Source of the DNA: Deltaproteobacteria bacterium
GTDB lineage: Bacteria > Desulfobacterota > GWC2-55-46 > UBA9637
Reading direction: 5' to 3'
Length of the DNA: 15,768 nt
Assembly: GCA_016234985.1 (NCBI GenBank)
Contig: JACRNK010000112.1
Location: 1-15,768, forward strand
Shown here: positions 1 to 8,100 of the stretch, piece by piece
Layout of the letters: every line of letters begins with the position of its first letter
Numbering within the stretch: position 1 is the first letter of the stretch
Notes under the pieces: generated by a model
The model's input: the letters and a program-made list of their open reading frames with translations, nothing else
Databases searched by the model: none
What the model was told of the DNA's origin: nothing
Made by a program: the position numbers and the translations under genes

Positions 1-437
1 GATAAATCTCCGAAGGCATCAATCTGCTCTTTCTTAAATACTTGATTTCCATCTTTATCTTTTATCGTTTCCATTGTTTGGGACATTTCAACAAGAGATT
101 TATCATAAGAAATAATTTCATCAGAGGCCAATTCCCCCAAAGCGCTCATATAATCCGATACTCCTTTATGAATTGCCAACAATGCGGAGCGTTGTGCTTC
201 TCGCTCCTTTATTATTTCGTCAAGTTTTTCGTAATGGCTCGCATCTTGATACCTTTTCTGCCTTTCAACTGATTTGACATAGTCATCAGTAAATGATGTA
301 TAAGCTGTTGACTCTGAAGATATCTCTGAAAAAGCCCGAATGGACTTTAAATCAGCACAACCGGATAATACTAACGACAAAAACAGCAGAAGCGAAATTA
401 ACCCCTGATAGCTTTGGAGATATTTATTCATCTTCAT
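1..437 (-). CDS. Putative lipoprotein, C-terminus cut by the window edge
   Basis: An open frame runs from an ATG at 437 to the left edge without a stop, giving about 145 visible residues. The N-terminus has a lysine, a hydrophobic stretch (LISLLLFLSLVL) and a lipobox LSGC with Cys at residue 27, so a lipid-anchored envelope protein is expected. The mature part is charged and looks mostly helical (for example SVERQKRYQDASHYEKLDEI). An AAAGGAG ribosome-binding site lies at 449-455, 11 bases before the ATG. A second in-frame ATG two codons later (431) is an alternative start. The gene follows the membrane protein at 505-1233 by 67 bases and is probably cotranscribed with it. I do not recognise the family; the lipoprotein call is fairly sure, the function unknown. 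Confidence 0.8.
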   Translation of the reverse strand, partial: MKMNKYLQSYQGLISLLLFLSLVLSGCADLKSIRAFSEISSESTAYTSFTDDYVKSVERQKRYQDASHYEKLDEIIKEREAQRSALLAIHKGVSDYMSALGELASDEIISYDKSLVEMSQTMETIKDKDGNQVFKKEQIDAFGDL

Positions 438-504
438 AATTCTTGTTTCTCCTTTCAAGAGATTTCTGTGATTCATTTCCACCAACTTTGAGTTAATGTT
501 CAGT

Positions 505-1233
505 TTAGTGCTGCTTATCCTTACTTTCAACAAGGAGCATTCGCTTCAAACTGCGCACAAGGCCATCTTCTTCTTTCCATTCGACTGCCACATCATATTT
601 ATCAGTAGTAGGCTTCAGTTCAATGCTTTCTTGCAGTTCACCGGATGAAGATGTTATGTAAGGCAATTCTTTTGATATAATTGGACTCCCTGAAGGTGGA
701 AAAGATATGATCCGTAAGATGATTTTGGTATCTGCTGGGAAGCGACCTGATATAGCAATAAAATTACTGTCATCTTTCGCATGATGATATGCCTTAAAGT
801 TAGGTGAAGCTCCCTCCTTGCTCAGAGATGCGACAATAAGTGCAAATGAAACCAGAACAGCTGCAATAAAGGAAAGAGATACAGCGATAGTCAACCTCCA
901 GCTTTTTGTCTTGACTCCCTTAAGGTATGCTCTCATTATATCCTGTGGTATTCTTGGATCAAACTTTGCACTAACAGGCATCTGAACCCATACGGCTACC
1001 CAATAAGCAACGATTAATACAATACTTGGCGATGCTATCAGCAAAATAATGGGTAGAGAATAAGATGTCTTTGATAGGGATATGCCCACGGTTGCACCTG
1101 CCGTGTAGATGCCCCAAAGCCAAGCGATTAATGTTTGAAGTTTAGCTCCTGCCTCATTTCGTTTTTCAGTACCGTTCTTAACTATTTCTTTAGAAAGCTC
1201 AAACCAAAATTTATCATTTATCATTTCAGGCAT
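505..1233 (-). CDS. Membrane protein of unknown function, three predicted TM helices
   Basis: This is a 242-residue protein starting at the ATG at 1233 (MPEMINDKFW). The frame is open for 27 more codons upstream, but that part overlaps the preceding gene. The ATG at 1233 has a purine-rich AAAGGGGG site just before it and leaves a 19-base gap, so I prefer it. Hydrophobic segments are seen near residues 38-56, 61-87 and 112-137. They are followed by a soluble tail of roughly 100 residues rich in beta-type sequence, containing FPPSGSPIISKEL and EWKEEDG. With three helices the tail would lie on the opposite side of the membrane from the N-terminus. It sits between a small Cys/His protein and a lipoprotein, which suggests an envelope-related unit. 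I do not recognise a named family. Confidence 0.8.
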   Translation of the reverse strand: MPEMINDKFWFELSKEIVKNGTEKRNEAGAKLQTLIAWLWGIYTAGATVGISLSKTSYSLPIILLIASPSIVLIVAYWVAVWVQMPVSAKFDPRIPQDIMRAYLKGVKTKSWRLTIAVSLSFIAAVLVSFALIVASLSKEGASPNFKAYHHAKDDSNFIAISGRFPADTKIILRIISFPPSGSPIISKELPYITSSSGELQESIELKPTTDKYDVAVEWKEEDGLVRSLKRMLLVESKDKQH

Positions 1234-1252
1234 AATTCCCCCTTTCAGGGTT

Positions 1253-1450
1253 TTATTTAGACGGTTTGTATTTGACTTTATATTTGTGTGTATGAGGCTG
1301 ATTCTCATTCTCACACGTCAGATATACTTCTTCTTCTACTTCTGTGTCTTCAGTGTCAAAATCCATAGATAATACGCCTATTACCGGTTCATACTCGAAT
1401 TCTACATCTGAGCCACAGTTTGGCTCTTTGCATTTAAATTTCTGAACCAT
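1253..1450 (-). CDS. Small acidic Cys/His protein, possible zinc ribbon
   Basis: This is a 65-residue protein. Cys7 and Cys12 (CKEPNC) and Cys46 with His53/His55 (CENENQPHTH) could form a zinc site, although the spacing is not that of a classic CxxC ribbon. The middle is very acidic (DFDTEDTEVEEEV) and the C-terminus basic (KYKVKYKPSK). An AGGAGG site stands 5 bases before the ATG at 1450. It is the first gene of a small operon with the membrane protein (gap 19 bases) and the lipoprotein downstream, and a candidate promoter lies upstream at 1539-1567. The strong ribosome site and conserved-looking cysteines argue it is real. Its function is not known to me, and zinc binding is inferred from the residues only. 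Confidence 0.72.
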   Translation of the reverse strand: MVQKFKCKEPNCGSDVEFEYEPVIGVLSMDFDTEDTEVEEEVYLTCENENQPHTHKYKVKYKPSK

Positions 1451-1538
1451 TTTTGCCTCCTTTGTTCTCTAAGTTAACCCGCACTGAGCAGATAACTCAT
1501 TCACAACCTCACCATTTCGCTTTTTGTTCTATATTGGG

Positions 1539-1567
1539 ATTATAGACAAAGTATTTCGTTTATTCCA
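1539..1567 (-). promoter_or_regulatory. Candidate sigma-70 promoter for the 65-aa gene operon
   Basis: On the minus strand a perfect TATAAT (1544-1539) is preceded, with a 17-base spacer, by TGGAAT (1567-1562), which matches 3 of 6 positions of the -35 consensus. It lies about 90 bases upstream of the ATG at 1450, in the 163-base gap after the flavoprotein gene. The rest of that gap (1451-1613) shows nothing I can name, and no clear terminator follows the flavoprotein gene. Confidence 0.45.
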
Positions 1568-1613
1568 CCTCTATCTGAATAACCCAAAACCCTCTCCTCA
1601 ATGCTCAACTCTA

Positions 1614-2813
1614 TCAAGTTTTTTTCTTATAGCATTGTATAGGTTTAGTATCTGATGCGACAACACATTCATTGCAGTTATCACATAAGGCAACTTCACT
1701 GACTCCTGCCTTAAACTTATTAGCCAAGTCCGGTTCTCTGATTAACGGCCTTGCCATAGAGATAAAATCGGTTTTCCCCTCATCAATAGCCATTTCCATA
1801 AACCTCTTTGACCTTATACCGCCCACAGTAATAACAGGCAGTGAGATAACCTTCTTTACCCGGGCTGCGGTCTCAAGATTATACCCTTCGGCAAAAGGCG
1901 GCTGCCGTATTTTTTTGAAAGGCACAACAAAGGTCTTGAGGAGGAACTTAACTGCAGGATGATACTCGCAGTAAGGCCGCATATATTTAAAGATAGCGTC
2001 TGTTGGAAACTTGCCTCGTGTCATGACAAAACCATCTTCATTTGTGCCGCAGCTTAATTCTATGGCATCACAACAACCTGTTCCTGCAGCCATCATGGCA
2101 AATTGGATGCACTCTTCCGGTTTTATTCCCGAAGGTGTATTCTCAAAGGTGTTTATCTTTATCAGCACCGGATAGTCCTTCCCGACAGCCTCTTTGACAG
2201 CCCTTAATGTATCGCCAACTATTCTAAAGCGATTTTCCATACCCCCTCCCCATCGGTCTTCTCTCTTATTGGAATAACAAGATAGAAATGTGGACAGGAG
2301 GTATCCATGGGCTGCATGGATTTGCACACCATCGTATCCTGATTCCTTGGCACGGAGGGCTGCCTTTGCAAAGTTTTCTATCACAGTATATATCTCTCCT
2401 TCACTCATCTCTTTGGGCATTTCTTGATAAAAACCGCAGGGCATGGCTGAAGGGGCTTGCAAGGGCTCGCCGGTTACCTTTGACCAGGTTTGACGGCCGC
2501 AATGGGCTATCTGCAATACTATTTTTCCGCCGAGTTGATGAATGCCATCAACGAGTCTTTTATGATGCGAAATCAGGTTGTCCGAATCTATCATGGTCAT
2601 ATGATAGAGGGCGCTTTTTCCTGATTGCATAATGCCGGCATATCCAGTGATGATTAAGCCGATCCCGCCTTCAACAAAACCTTTATAGAACTCAAACTGC
2701 TCATCTGTTGGCCTACCCCTGCTATCTGCTAATCCTTCATGAGAAGCAGCCCGAATCATACGGTTCGGAATCGTCATACTGCCAATATCAGCCTCTGTAA
2801 ATAAGATAGACAT
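1614..2813 (-). CDS. Old yellow enzyme family NADH:flavin oxidoreductase with C-terminal Cys cluster
   Basis: This is a 399-residue TIM-barrel flavoprotein of the OYE / 2,4-dienoyl-CoA reductase type, expected to bind FMN and reduce activated C=C bonds. The family signatures are QIAHCGRQT (Gln101, His104), HAAHGYLLSTFLS (His166, His169, Tyr171), NKREDRWGG (Asn182, Arg184, Asp186) and, near the end, ITVGGIRS and SMARPLIREPDL for the phosphate-binding loops. The last 23 residues hold Cys377, Cys380, Cys383 and Cys394 (Cx2Cx2Cx10C). This resembles the 4Fe-4S ligand set of trimethylamine dehydrogenase and FadH. The FAD/NAD(P)H domains that follow in those enzymes are absent, so electrons must come from a separate partner or directly from a nicotinamide. 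It is the last gene of the operon that starts with the glycyl-radical activase, 23 bases behind the membrane protein. The family call is firm; the substrate is unknown. Confidence 0.93.
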   Translation of the reverse strand: MSILFTEADIGSMTIPNRMIRAASHEGLADSRGRPTDEQFEFYKGFVEGGIGLIITGYAGIMQSGKSALYHMTMIDSDNLISHHKRLVDGIHQLGGKIVLQIAHCGRQTWSKVTGEPLQAPSAMPCGFYQEMPKEMSEGEIYTVIENFAKAALRAKESGYDGVQIHAAHGYLLSTFLSCYSNKREDRWGGGMENRFRIVGDTLRAVKEAVGKDYPVLIKINTFENTPSGIKPEECIQFAMMAAGTGCCDAIELSCGTNEDGFVMTRGKFPTDAIFKYMRPYCEYHPAVKFLLKTFVVPFKKIRQPPFAEGYNLETAARVKKVISLPVITVGGIRSKRFMEMAIDEGKTDFISMARPLIREPDLANKFKAGVSEVALCDNCNECVVASDTKPIQCYKKKT

Positions 2814-2836
2814 TTTCTCATCCTACAAGATTTATA

Positions 2837-3430
2837 TTAGCATCTCTTATTTTCATTCCTTATCTTAAAAAAAAGATACAGAAATGAGGTGGTAAAATAT
2901 GCCATAACAATCAGCCAGCCAATGGAAAAATCGTAAGGGTTTCCCCATGCCAGTTTCATGCCCTCTCTATCAAAATGATACTGCTGATAGGTGCCGACAA
3001 GCAGGAAAGCAGGGTAATTTAGAAGAACTACGATTGTAACCAGAACAAGCAAACCTATATATGTTGGTCTTAAATACCTTTCCTTTCCTGTAACCAACCA
3101 TCTATAACCGATGATATGTCCGAGATATGAACACAGGACAATCGCCATAATAAACAGCGGATAAATCATGGCGTTATAAAGGTTAAATATCGGCTTTTCA
3201 ACCCGTTCTGTCCAGTATAACTGTTCCCATCCGGGCCAGCCCACAAGGAGGTATATGCCAGCAGGCGCTATAACAAAACCTGCAAAAAAGACGCTGCGGA
3301 ACAGGAATTTATAATAAACAGATTGCTGTGTTTCAATACCTTCTGAAGCCTCCTTTTTTATTATCTTTCTTCCTATATCCAGAAAAAACTGGCTTGCAAT
3401 AAATGCAGCAGGTATGTCTATCTGTACCAT
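2837..3430 (-). CDS. Multi-pass membrane protein, GWPxWE paralogue 2
   Basis: This is a 197-residue integral membrane protein with about five hydrophobic segments: residues ~3-18 (weak), ~47-65, ~85-110, ~122-147 and ~170-188. It is clearly related to the gene directly upstream. Both start with M-(V/L)-x-IDIP, carry GWP(G/A)WE after the first strong helix, have a Y-L-G-x-x-x-G-Y/R segment, a TYxxY motif, and end with GWLIVxxYF and a basic tail. A GGAGG site within the last codons of the upstream gene serves this ATG, and the two genes are only 2 bases apart, so they are translationally linked. The pair lies between a glycyl-radical activase and an OYE flavoprotein. I do not recognise a characterised family. 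Confidence 0.85.
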   Translation of the reverse strand: MVQIDIPAAFIASQFFLDIGRKIIKKEASEGIETQQSVYYKFLFRSVFFAGFVIAPAGIYLLVGWPGWEQLYWTERVEKPIFNLYNAMIYPLFIMAIVLCSYLGHIIGYRWLVTGKERYLRPTYIGLLVLVTIVVLLNYPAFLLVGTYQQYHFDREGMKLAWGNPYDFSIGWLIVMAYFTTSFLYLFFKIRNENKRC

Positions 3431-3432
3431 TT

Positions 3433-3993
3433 TTATTTTCCTCCTTTCTTCTTAATCCATAAATAAAAGATAACAAGTGAACCCCAGAAGTATATTGTAA
3501 CTATAAGCCATCCTGTAAAAAATGGATGGCTCCAGAAGGAATAGAACTCCTTTGCCTCATATCTGGCGTATGTGCTGGCAATGTTAAAGGTAATATCCCT
3601 TGTGAGAAATACTATGACACCTACCAGAATCCCCATGGAGATGTATCCTGCCCTTACAAGATTTTCCCTTCCATTTTTAATCAGGTATCTGCCGACCTCA
3701 AAACCAAGATAAGCAGGTCCAACAGTAAGTATGAATGCAGCAAATGATACTGATGCCATGAGGGGGCTGTCGTGGATATTATCAGGCCACTTCCAGAGGA
3801 AGTTTGTTTCCCATGCAGGCCATCCCATGAAGAAATAGAAGGGTATGGGGGTTATAAAGAATACGGCAAAAAATACAATAGTAGTCCGCATAAAACGATA
3901 TCCTTGAGCGTCGCCGCTTTTCAATATCTTTTTTCCTGCCTCTGCAAGTGCAAGACCTGCAAGTAATGATATGGGTATATCTATTGCAAGCAT
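3433..3993 (-). CDS. Multi-pass membrane protein, GWPxWE paralogue 1
   Basis: This is a 186-residue integral membrane protein with about five hydrophobic segments. It begins MLAIDIPISLLAG, has a helix VFFAVFFITPIPFYFFMGW ending in the GWPAWE motif, and further helices near residues 80-105, 118-135 and 156-180. A short lysine-rich tail (KKKGGK) would lie inside the cell. It is a tandem paralogue of the next gene. An AAAGGAGG site lies 6 bases before the ATG at 3993, and the gap to the activase gene is 17 bases, so this belongs to one operon. No cofactor-binding motif is evident. A role as membrane anchor, sensor or transporter for the redox enzymes next door is a guess. Confidence 0.85.
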   Translation of the reverse strand: MLAIDIPISLLAGLALAEAGKKILKSGDAQGYRFMRTTIVFFAVFFITPIPFYFFMGWPAWETNFLWKWPDNIHDSPLMASVSFAAFILTVGPAYLGFEVGRYLIKNGRENLVRAGYISMGILVGVIVFLTRDITFNIASTYARYEAKEFYSFWSHPFFTGWLIVTIYFWGSLVIFYLWIKKKGGK

Positions 3994-4010
3994 ATCTGAC
4001 CTCCTTTGAT

Positions 4011-4973
4011 TTAAGGGTTTGTGAGACTTATTTCAGAGACACTTTGGTTAAAAGTACATGAGCGGTTTTTCCCTCCTTTCTCCTCAATCATGCCCCTGAA
4101 CATACCATAGACCTCCTCTTCCTCATCAGGTTTCATAAAACCTTCAGGCAAGGATGGTCTTGGTCTTCCAAGTTTATCATTCATCTCTATGCCCATAGGG
4201 TTGTAAGGAAGAAGGGAGACATTCTCAGCCCCTGTCTCGTGCAAGAGATTAACAATGGCAGAAAGATTCTCCCTTGTTGCTGTGATGTTTGGTATAAGCG
4301 GGATTCTGGGATGGACTTTAACCTTGTCTTCTGTAAGGAGATAGCAGAGATTATCAATTATCCTTTGATTTGACTTTCCAGTATATGTTTTATGAGCCTC
4401 TGGGTCAGCGATCTTTATGTCATAGTAGATGAGGTCTATGTAGGGAAGTATCTTTTGTTTGAATTTATCGTAATCAAAATATCCTGATGTCTCTATGGCG
4501 ATATGAATATTATATGCCTTCAAGGATTTAAGCAGCGCCTCAATATAATCAGGATAGAGTGCAGGCTCGCCGCCTGAAAGTGTTACACCGCCTTTTGAAT
4601 GACGGTAGAATGGAAGGTCTCTCAAAAGGATTTCCGTAATCTCATCTACAGGATAGTATCTTCCGATTAGTCTCAATGCCCCTTCAGGGCATAAATCAGC
4701 ACACTTGCCGCAAGAAGTGCATTTATCTCTGTGTATCCGTTGAGGGAGTTTATAATCTATGGCGCCTTCGGGACAGACCTTTGCACAACCGCCGCACTGA
4801 ATACATCTTCTTTCCGAAAATACAATCTCTGCCTCTGTGTCCTGTGTCTCTGGATTCTGGCAGAATATACACCTCATTGGACAGCCCTTGAAAAAGACTA
4901 CACTCCGTATGCCAGGGCCATCTTCAAGGCTGTGCCTTTTGATGTCAACTATGAGGGGGCGGTTAGGGTGCAT
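4011..4973 (-). CDS. Glycyl-radical enzyme activating protein (radical SAM, with two extra 4Fe-4S clusters)
   Basis: This is a 320-residue radical SAM activase. Cys31, Cys35 and Cys38 (CPMRCIFC, CxxxCxxC) bind the SAM cluster. Two ferredoxin-type motifs follow, Cys57/60/63/67 and Cys85/88/91/95 (each CxxCxxCxxxCP), as in the longer activases such as those of 4-hydroxyphenylacetate decarboxylase, glycerol dehydratase or benzylsuccinate synthase rather than PflA itself. The SGGEP motif near residue 135 contacts SAM. Such enzymes cut SAM to install a glycyl radical on a partner enzyme under anoxic conditions. No partner gene (C-terminal RVxGY glycine loop) is seen in the window, and the upstream neighbour is an unrelated protease. 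Stops (TAATAA) directly before the ATG fix the start; the ribosome site is weak. The family call is firm; the target is unknown. Confidence 0.93.
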   Translation of the reverse strand: MHPNRPLIVDIKRHSLEDGPGIRSVVFFKGCPMRCIFCQNPETQDTEAEIVFSERRCIQCGGCAKVCPEGAIDYKLPQRIHRDKCTSCGKCADLCPEGALRLIGRYYPVDEITEILLRDLPFYRHSKGGVTLSGGEPALYPDYIEALLKSLKAYNIHIAIETSGYFDYDKFKQKILPYIDLIYYDIKIADPEAHKTYTGKSNQRIIDNLCYLLTEDKVKVHPRIPLIPNITATRENLSAIVNLLHETGAENVSLLPYNPMGIEMNDKLGRPRPSLPEGFMKPDEEEEVYGMFRGMIEEKGGKNRSCTFNQSVSEISLTNP

Positions 4974-5033
4974 AAATTATTACCATCTGAATTTTTCTAA
5001 CATGCATCTTATTCCGTTATCCTTTCTAAATTC

Positions 5034-5055
5034 GCCAAGCAAAATGTCGGCTAAC
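5034..5055. repeat. 22-bp direct repeat, copy 1 (downstream of the subtilase gene)
   Basis: This stretch matches 9356-9377 base for base over 22 positions (plus strand begins GCCAAGCAAAATG and ends GGCTAAC). Weaker similarity continues to its left for some 15-25 bases (CCTTTC and purine-rich blocks, with a 2-base gap). The two copies bracket the protease gene in the same orientation. It lies in the 179-base gap between the activase and protease genes, which also holds the hairpin at 5118-5147. Confidence 0.85.
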
Positions 5056-5117
5056 CAATCTGCGCCTTGTTGGGCAACCAACGTGTTCCTAATCTATAGG
5101 ATTGGAGTACATCGTGT

Positions 5118-5147
5118 GATAAGGGCGGCGATATCGCCGCCCTTATC
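5118..5147. terminator. Perfect 30-bp palindrome, likely hairpin terminator of the subtilase gene
   Basis: A perfect inverted repeat with 15-base arms (GATAAGGGCGGCGAT and its complement) sits 5 bases past the protease stop codon. In RNA it would form a very stable GC-rich hairpin. No T-run follows on the minus strand, so it may stop transcription imperfectly or protect the 3' end of the mRNA. As a palindrome it could act on both strands. Confidence 0.65.
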
Positions 5148-5152
5148 AGTCC

Positions 5153-8100
5153 CTATTTGACCAACACGCTAACTAATGCCTTACGCACAAACCGCGTTTT
5201 AGAAACTGGTGACATACCATTTACAGTTACCAACACATTGTAACTGCCTTGTTGCTTGGTGTCCTTGAATTGCCCTACCAATGTGCCAGAACCCGATGAT
5301 GAGGGAATCGGCTGTGCTGGTATTACTGGTCTCATAGGTCTTGGCGCGATAGAGGACATCATATCATCAGTCCCGACCGGAACAACACCGGGAGTTGCCA
5401 AATGACCGAACATTAGGCGGGGCAAGTCGCTTATGGCCGCATTACGAAAAGTTACGCTGCTGACATTATGGTTGAATAGGTCTATTTTCTGTGCTTGAAG
5501 CATCTTGGCTCTCAGCGCTGTCAGCTTGGCAATGTCTAAAGGTAGTGTATCTCCGCCAAGAAGTTTTACTGGCTTAATGTCACGCAACTGGGACTTGTAT
5601 TTTTCAAGGAGTCCAGAAACACTGATGTTCGGGTGAATGACCTGTGTGCTTCCTTTAAATCCAGAAATCCGGAGTTTCCCATCGAACATCTGTGTGGCGA
5701 TATTGAGAGGAACTCCAGCCACAACCCGCTTCGGTCTCAGCGAAACAATCAGATGCAAAGGTGATCTGACAAAGCCGCCCACCGTGTAGCGCACGTGCGT
5801 TTCACCGACTGTTGACACCTCTACATACCATTGGCCGGGCATTGGTTCCTGAAATTTGAATGCCGCATACCCTTGTCCGACAATCCGGCGCACATAGCTA
5901 TCGCTGGGATGCAACAGCCGACCACGCGGATCGCGCAGCCTAATGCTTACCTCGTTTGCCTTCTTTGGATCCCCAGCCACAAATTGCAGTTTGGCATCTG
6001 CCCATGCGACTGTAAAGGTTGCCTCTGTCGCCAATGCATCCACAAAGGCAGCCACCCTGCTGCTAGACGCCATCGCTGACTCGTTTACCACAATAGCGTC
6101 ACCAGTTACCTGACCCCGAATGTAGTTGTAGATTTCGAACAGATCGTCAATTGTCGGCATGTAGTAATAGCGGCCGTCAGTAGCGTCTGCGATTTGTTCC
6201 AACAGCCCTTGATCCGATGCGGGTCCCATCGCGCACGTGTAGACAGGCATGTTAGCAGGTAAACCGGCTACAGCATCCAGCGCCGAAGGTTTGGCTGGGT
6301 TTGCCGCATCGCAGCCTTTGTTGTCATAACCGTCTGATAGCAGCACCATCGCTCTAGAACCAGCCGCAGGGTTGAGCATGTCCCGAGCCGCATTGATACC
6401 AGCCCCCATGTATGTGCAACCTCCAAATGCGACGCCATCAATCTCCGTCTTGGCGGCATCCCGAACAGGCTGACCAGTGATGGTCTGCAGGGTTGGTCCC
6501 GGTCCAGTTGGGTACTCCACCGCCGATGTAGAACCAAAGCTGACCACACCAAGTTTATCGTCAATGCTCATCAGGTCGACAAACTGCTTGCTGCTGGTCT
6601 TGGTGATGTCCACGTACCCGGATGCGACCATACTGCCGGAACGATCAATAACGGGCACAACGCTAACCGGTGCAGCCGCAGGAACCTCCGCGTTATCGAT
6701 GACTAATGCGAAATCCTGCCATGGCGTCGCGATATCGGGCATGGCGCTGGCCGCAATGTTCGCAGCGATAATCGTAACCTCGTAAGTTCCTGTGGGATTC
6801 TGAATGTAGACACATTCGGTATTGTTTCGGTTATCGAACGCGCCACCTGTGGCCGAGAAGCCATTCGCAAACACGTTGCCGCGATAGACATTGCCCGTCG
6901 CTAGTTCGGTCACTTCCAGATCAAGGTCGTTGACTAGTGCCGGATTGGCATTAGCCGCGCCCGCAGCGTCTGTCCAAACCAGCGTGATGCGCATCGGGCG
7001 CGCCATATCGAACGGAGCGACACGAATCATGTGCTCCTGCCCGTTGGCCGTGAAGGCATGTCGCTGGTCTGAGAATATCTTGGGCCCGCGATCTGAAGCC
7101 GGGGCTTGCAAGACCATGTTCTCCAAACTGACGCGGCCCCATCCTTGATGGCCATTGGGGATATTGGGAATGGGAGCCGTATCACGAATGTATAATCTGG
7201 ACGCTCCCGCAGTAAGCGTACGAAATCGCAGCGTGTCCGTAGGTGCGTCATAGAACCAATCTCCAGCATTCACCACTTGAGCAGCGGCGCCAACTTGGTT
7301 GAGAACACCAAAAACGCTATTATTACCTTGATCTACCAGCATATTTGGAGTGAAGCCAATGGCCGCAATTGAGCGAAGACCGCCACCCATGTTGGTCCAT
7401 ACACCTGAACCAAAGGCTCGCCAGTTTTCACCCCCGGAGAGGTCTTCAGCTCCGTTTATCAGGAGCGCCTTTACCAAAGCCGGGCTAGGATTCCTCCCGC
7501 CTGTTCGATTACGCCACCACTCAATAAACAAAGCACACAAACCCGAAACATGCGGTGCGGCCATTGATGTCCCGGTGTTGGGATAATGATCATTGTGCAC
7601 CGTGCCACCGGTATCCGTATATGCCGTGCGGGGACGTTGAACACCCGGCGTGGCCGGATCGGTATCTACTGTTGGGCGAGTGGATACTATGTCGGTGCCA
7701 GGCGCCACAATCGTAGGAAGGATACGGTTGTCACTTGCAAGTCCTCTGCCCGAGGTGCCGTTGATACCCCGAATGTCGTCGGTGGGGAACCTCTCACCCG
7801 GACGGAAGTTAAGAGAGTTTCCAACTACAATATGATTTTTGGCTATGGCGGGAGAGCTAACTGTATTGAGGTTTCCTCCATTGTTACCCGCCGCAAACAC
7901 GATAACCAAATGTTGTAGCCCCGCTGTCCCTGGATCGGGATCTCTGACCATTTGGTCGAATTCACGTGCAGCAGCCGTGTAATTACTGCCAGCAGTTCCC
8001 GTGTATTCCCAGCTATTGTTCATGACTTGGGCGCCGTTCGCTGACATGAGTTGCACCCAATCATCTTGGGCTGTTATTGCAGCCCCGCTAATTGCGTTAA

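Noticed and set aside
42..272. Plus-strand frame of 76 codons at the left edge
   Set aside because: It lies opposite the lipoprotein frame, which has a good ribosome site, signal peptide and lipobox. The plus-strand frame has none of these.
1233..1314. Upstream start at 1314 for the three-helix membrane protein
   Set aside because: It would overlap the 65-aa gene by 62 bases and add a basic, non-conserved-looking leader, while the ATG at 1233 has a ribosome site directly in front.
5034..5095. Integron attC-like half site: GCCCAAC and GTTAGCC on the minus strand near the direct repeat
   Set aside because: GCCCAAC fits RYYYAAC, but the two core-like motifs are only 13 bases apart, GTTAGCC does not fit GTTRRRY, and no paired inner L arms are found. 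Similar GTTAGCC motifs at 9377 and near 9906 also lack partners.
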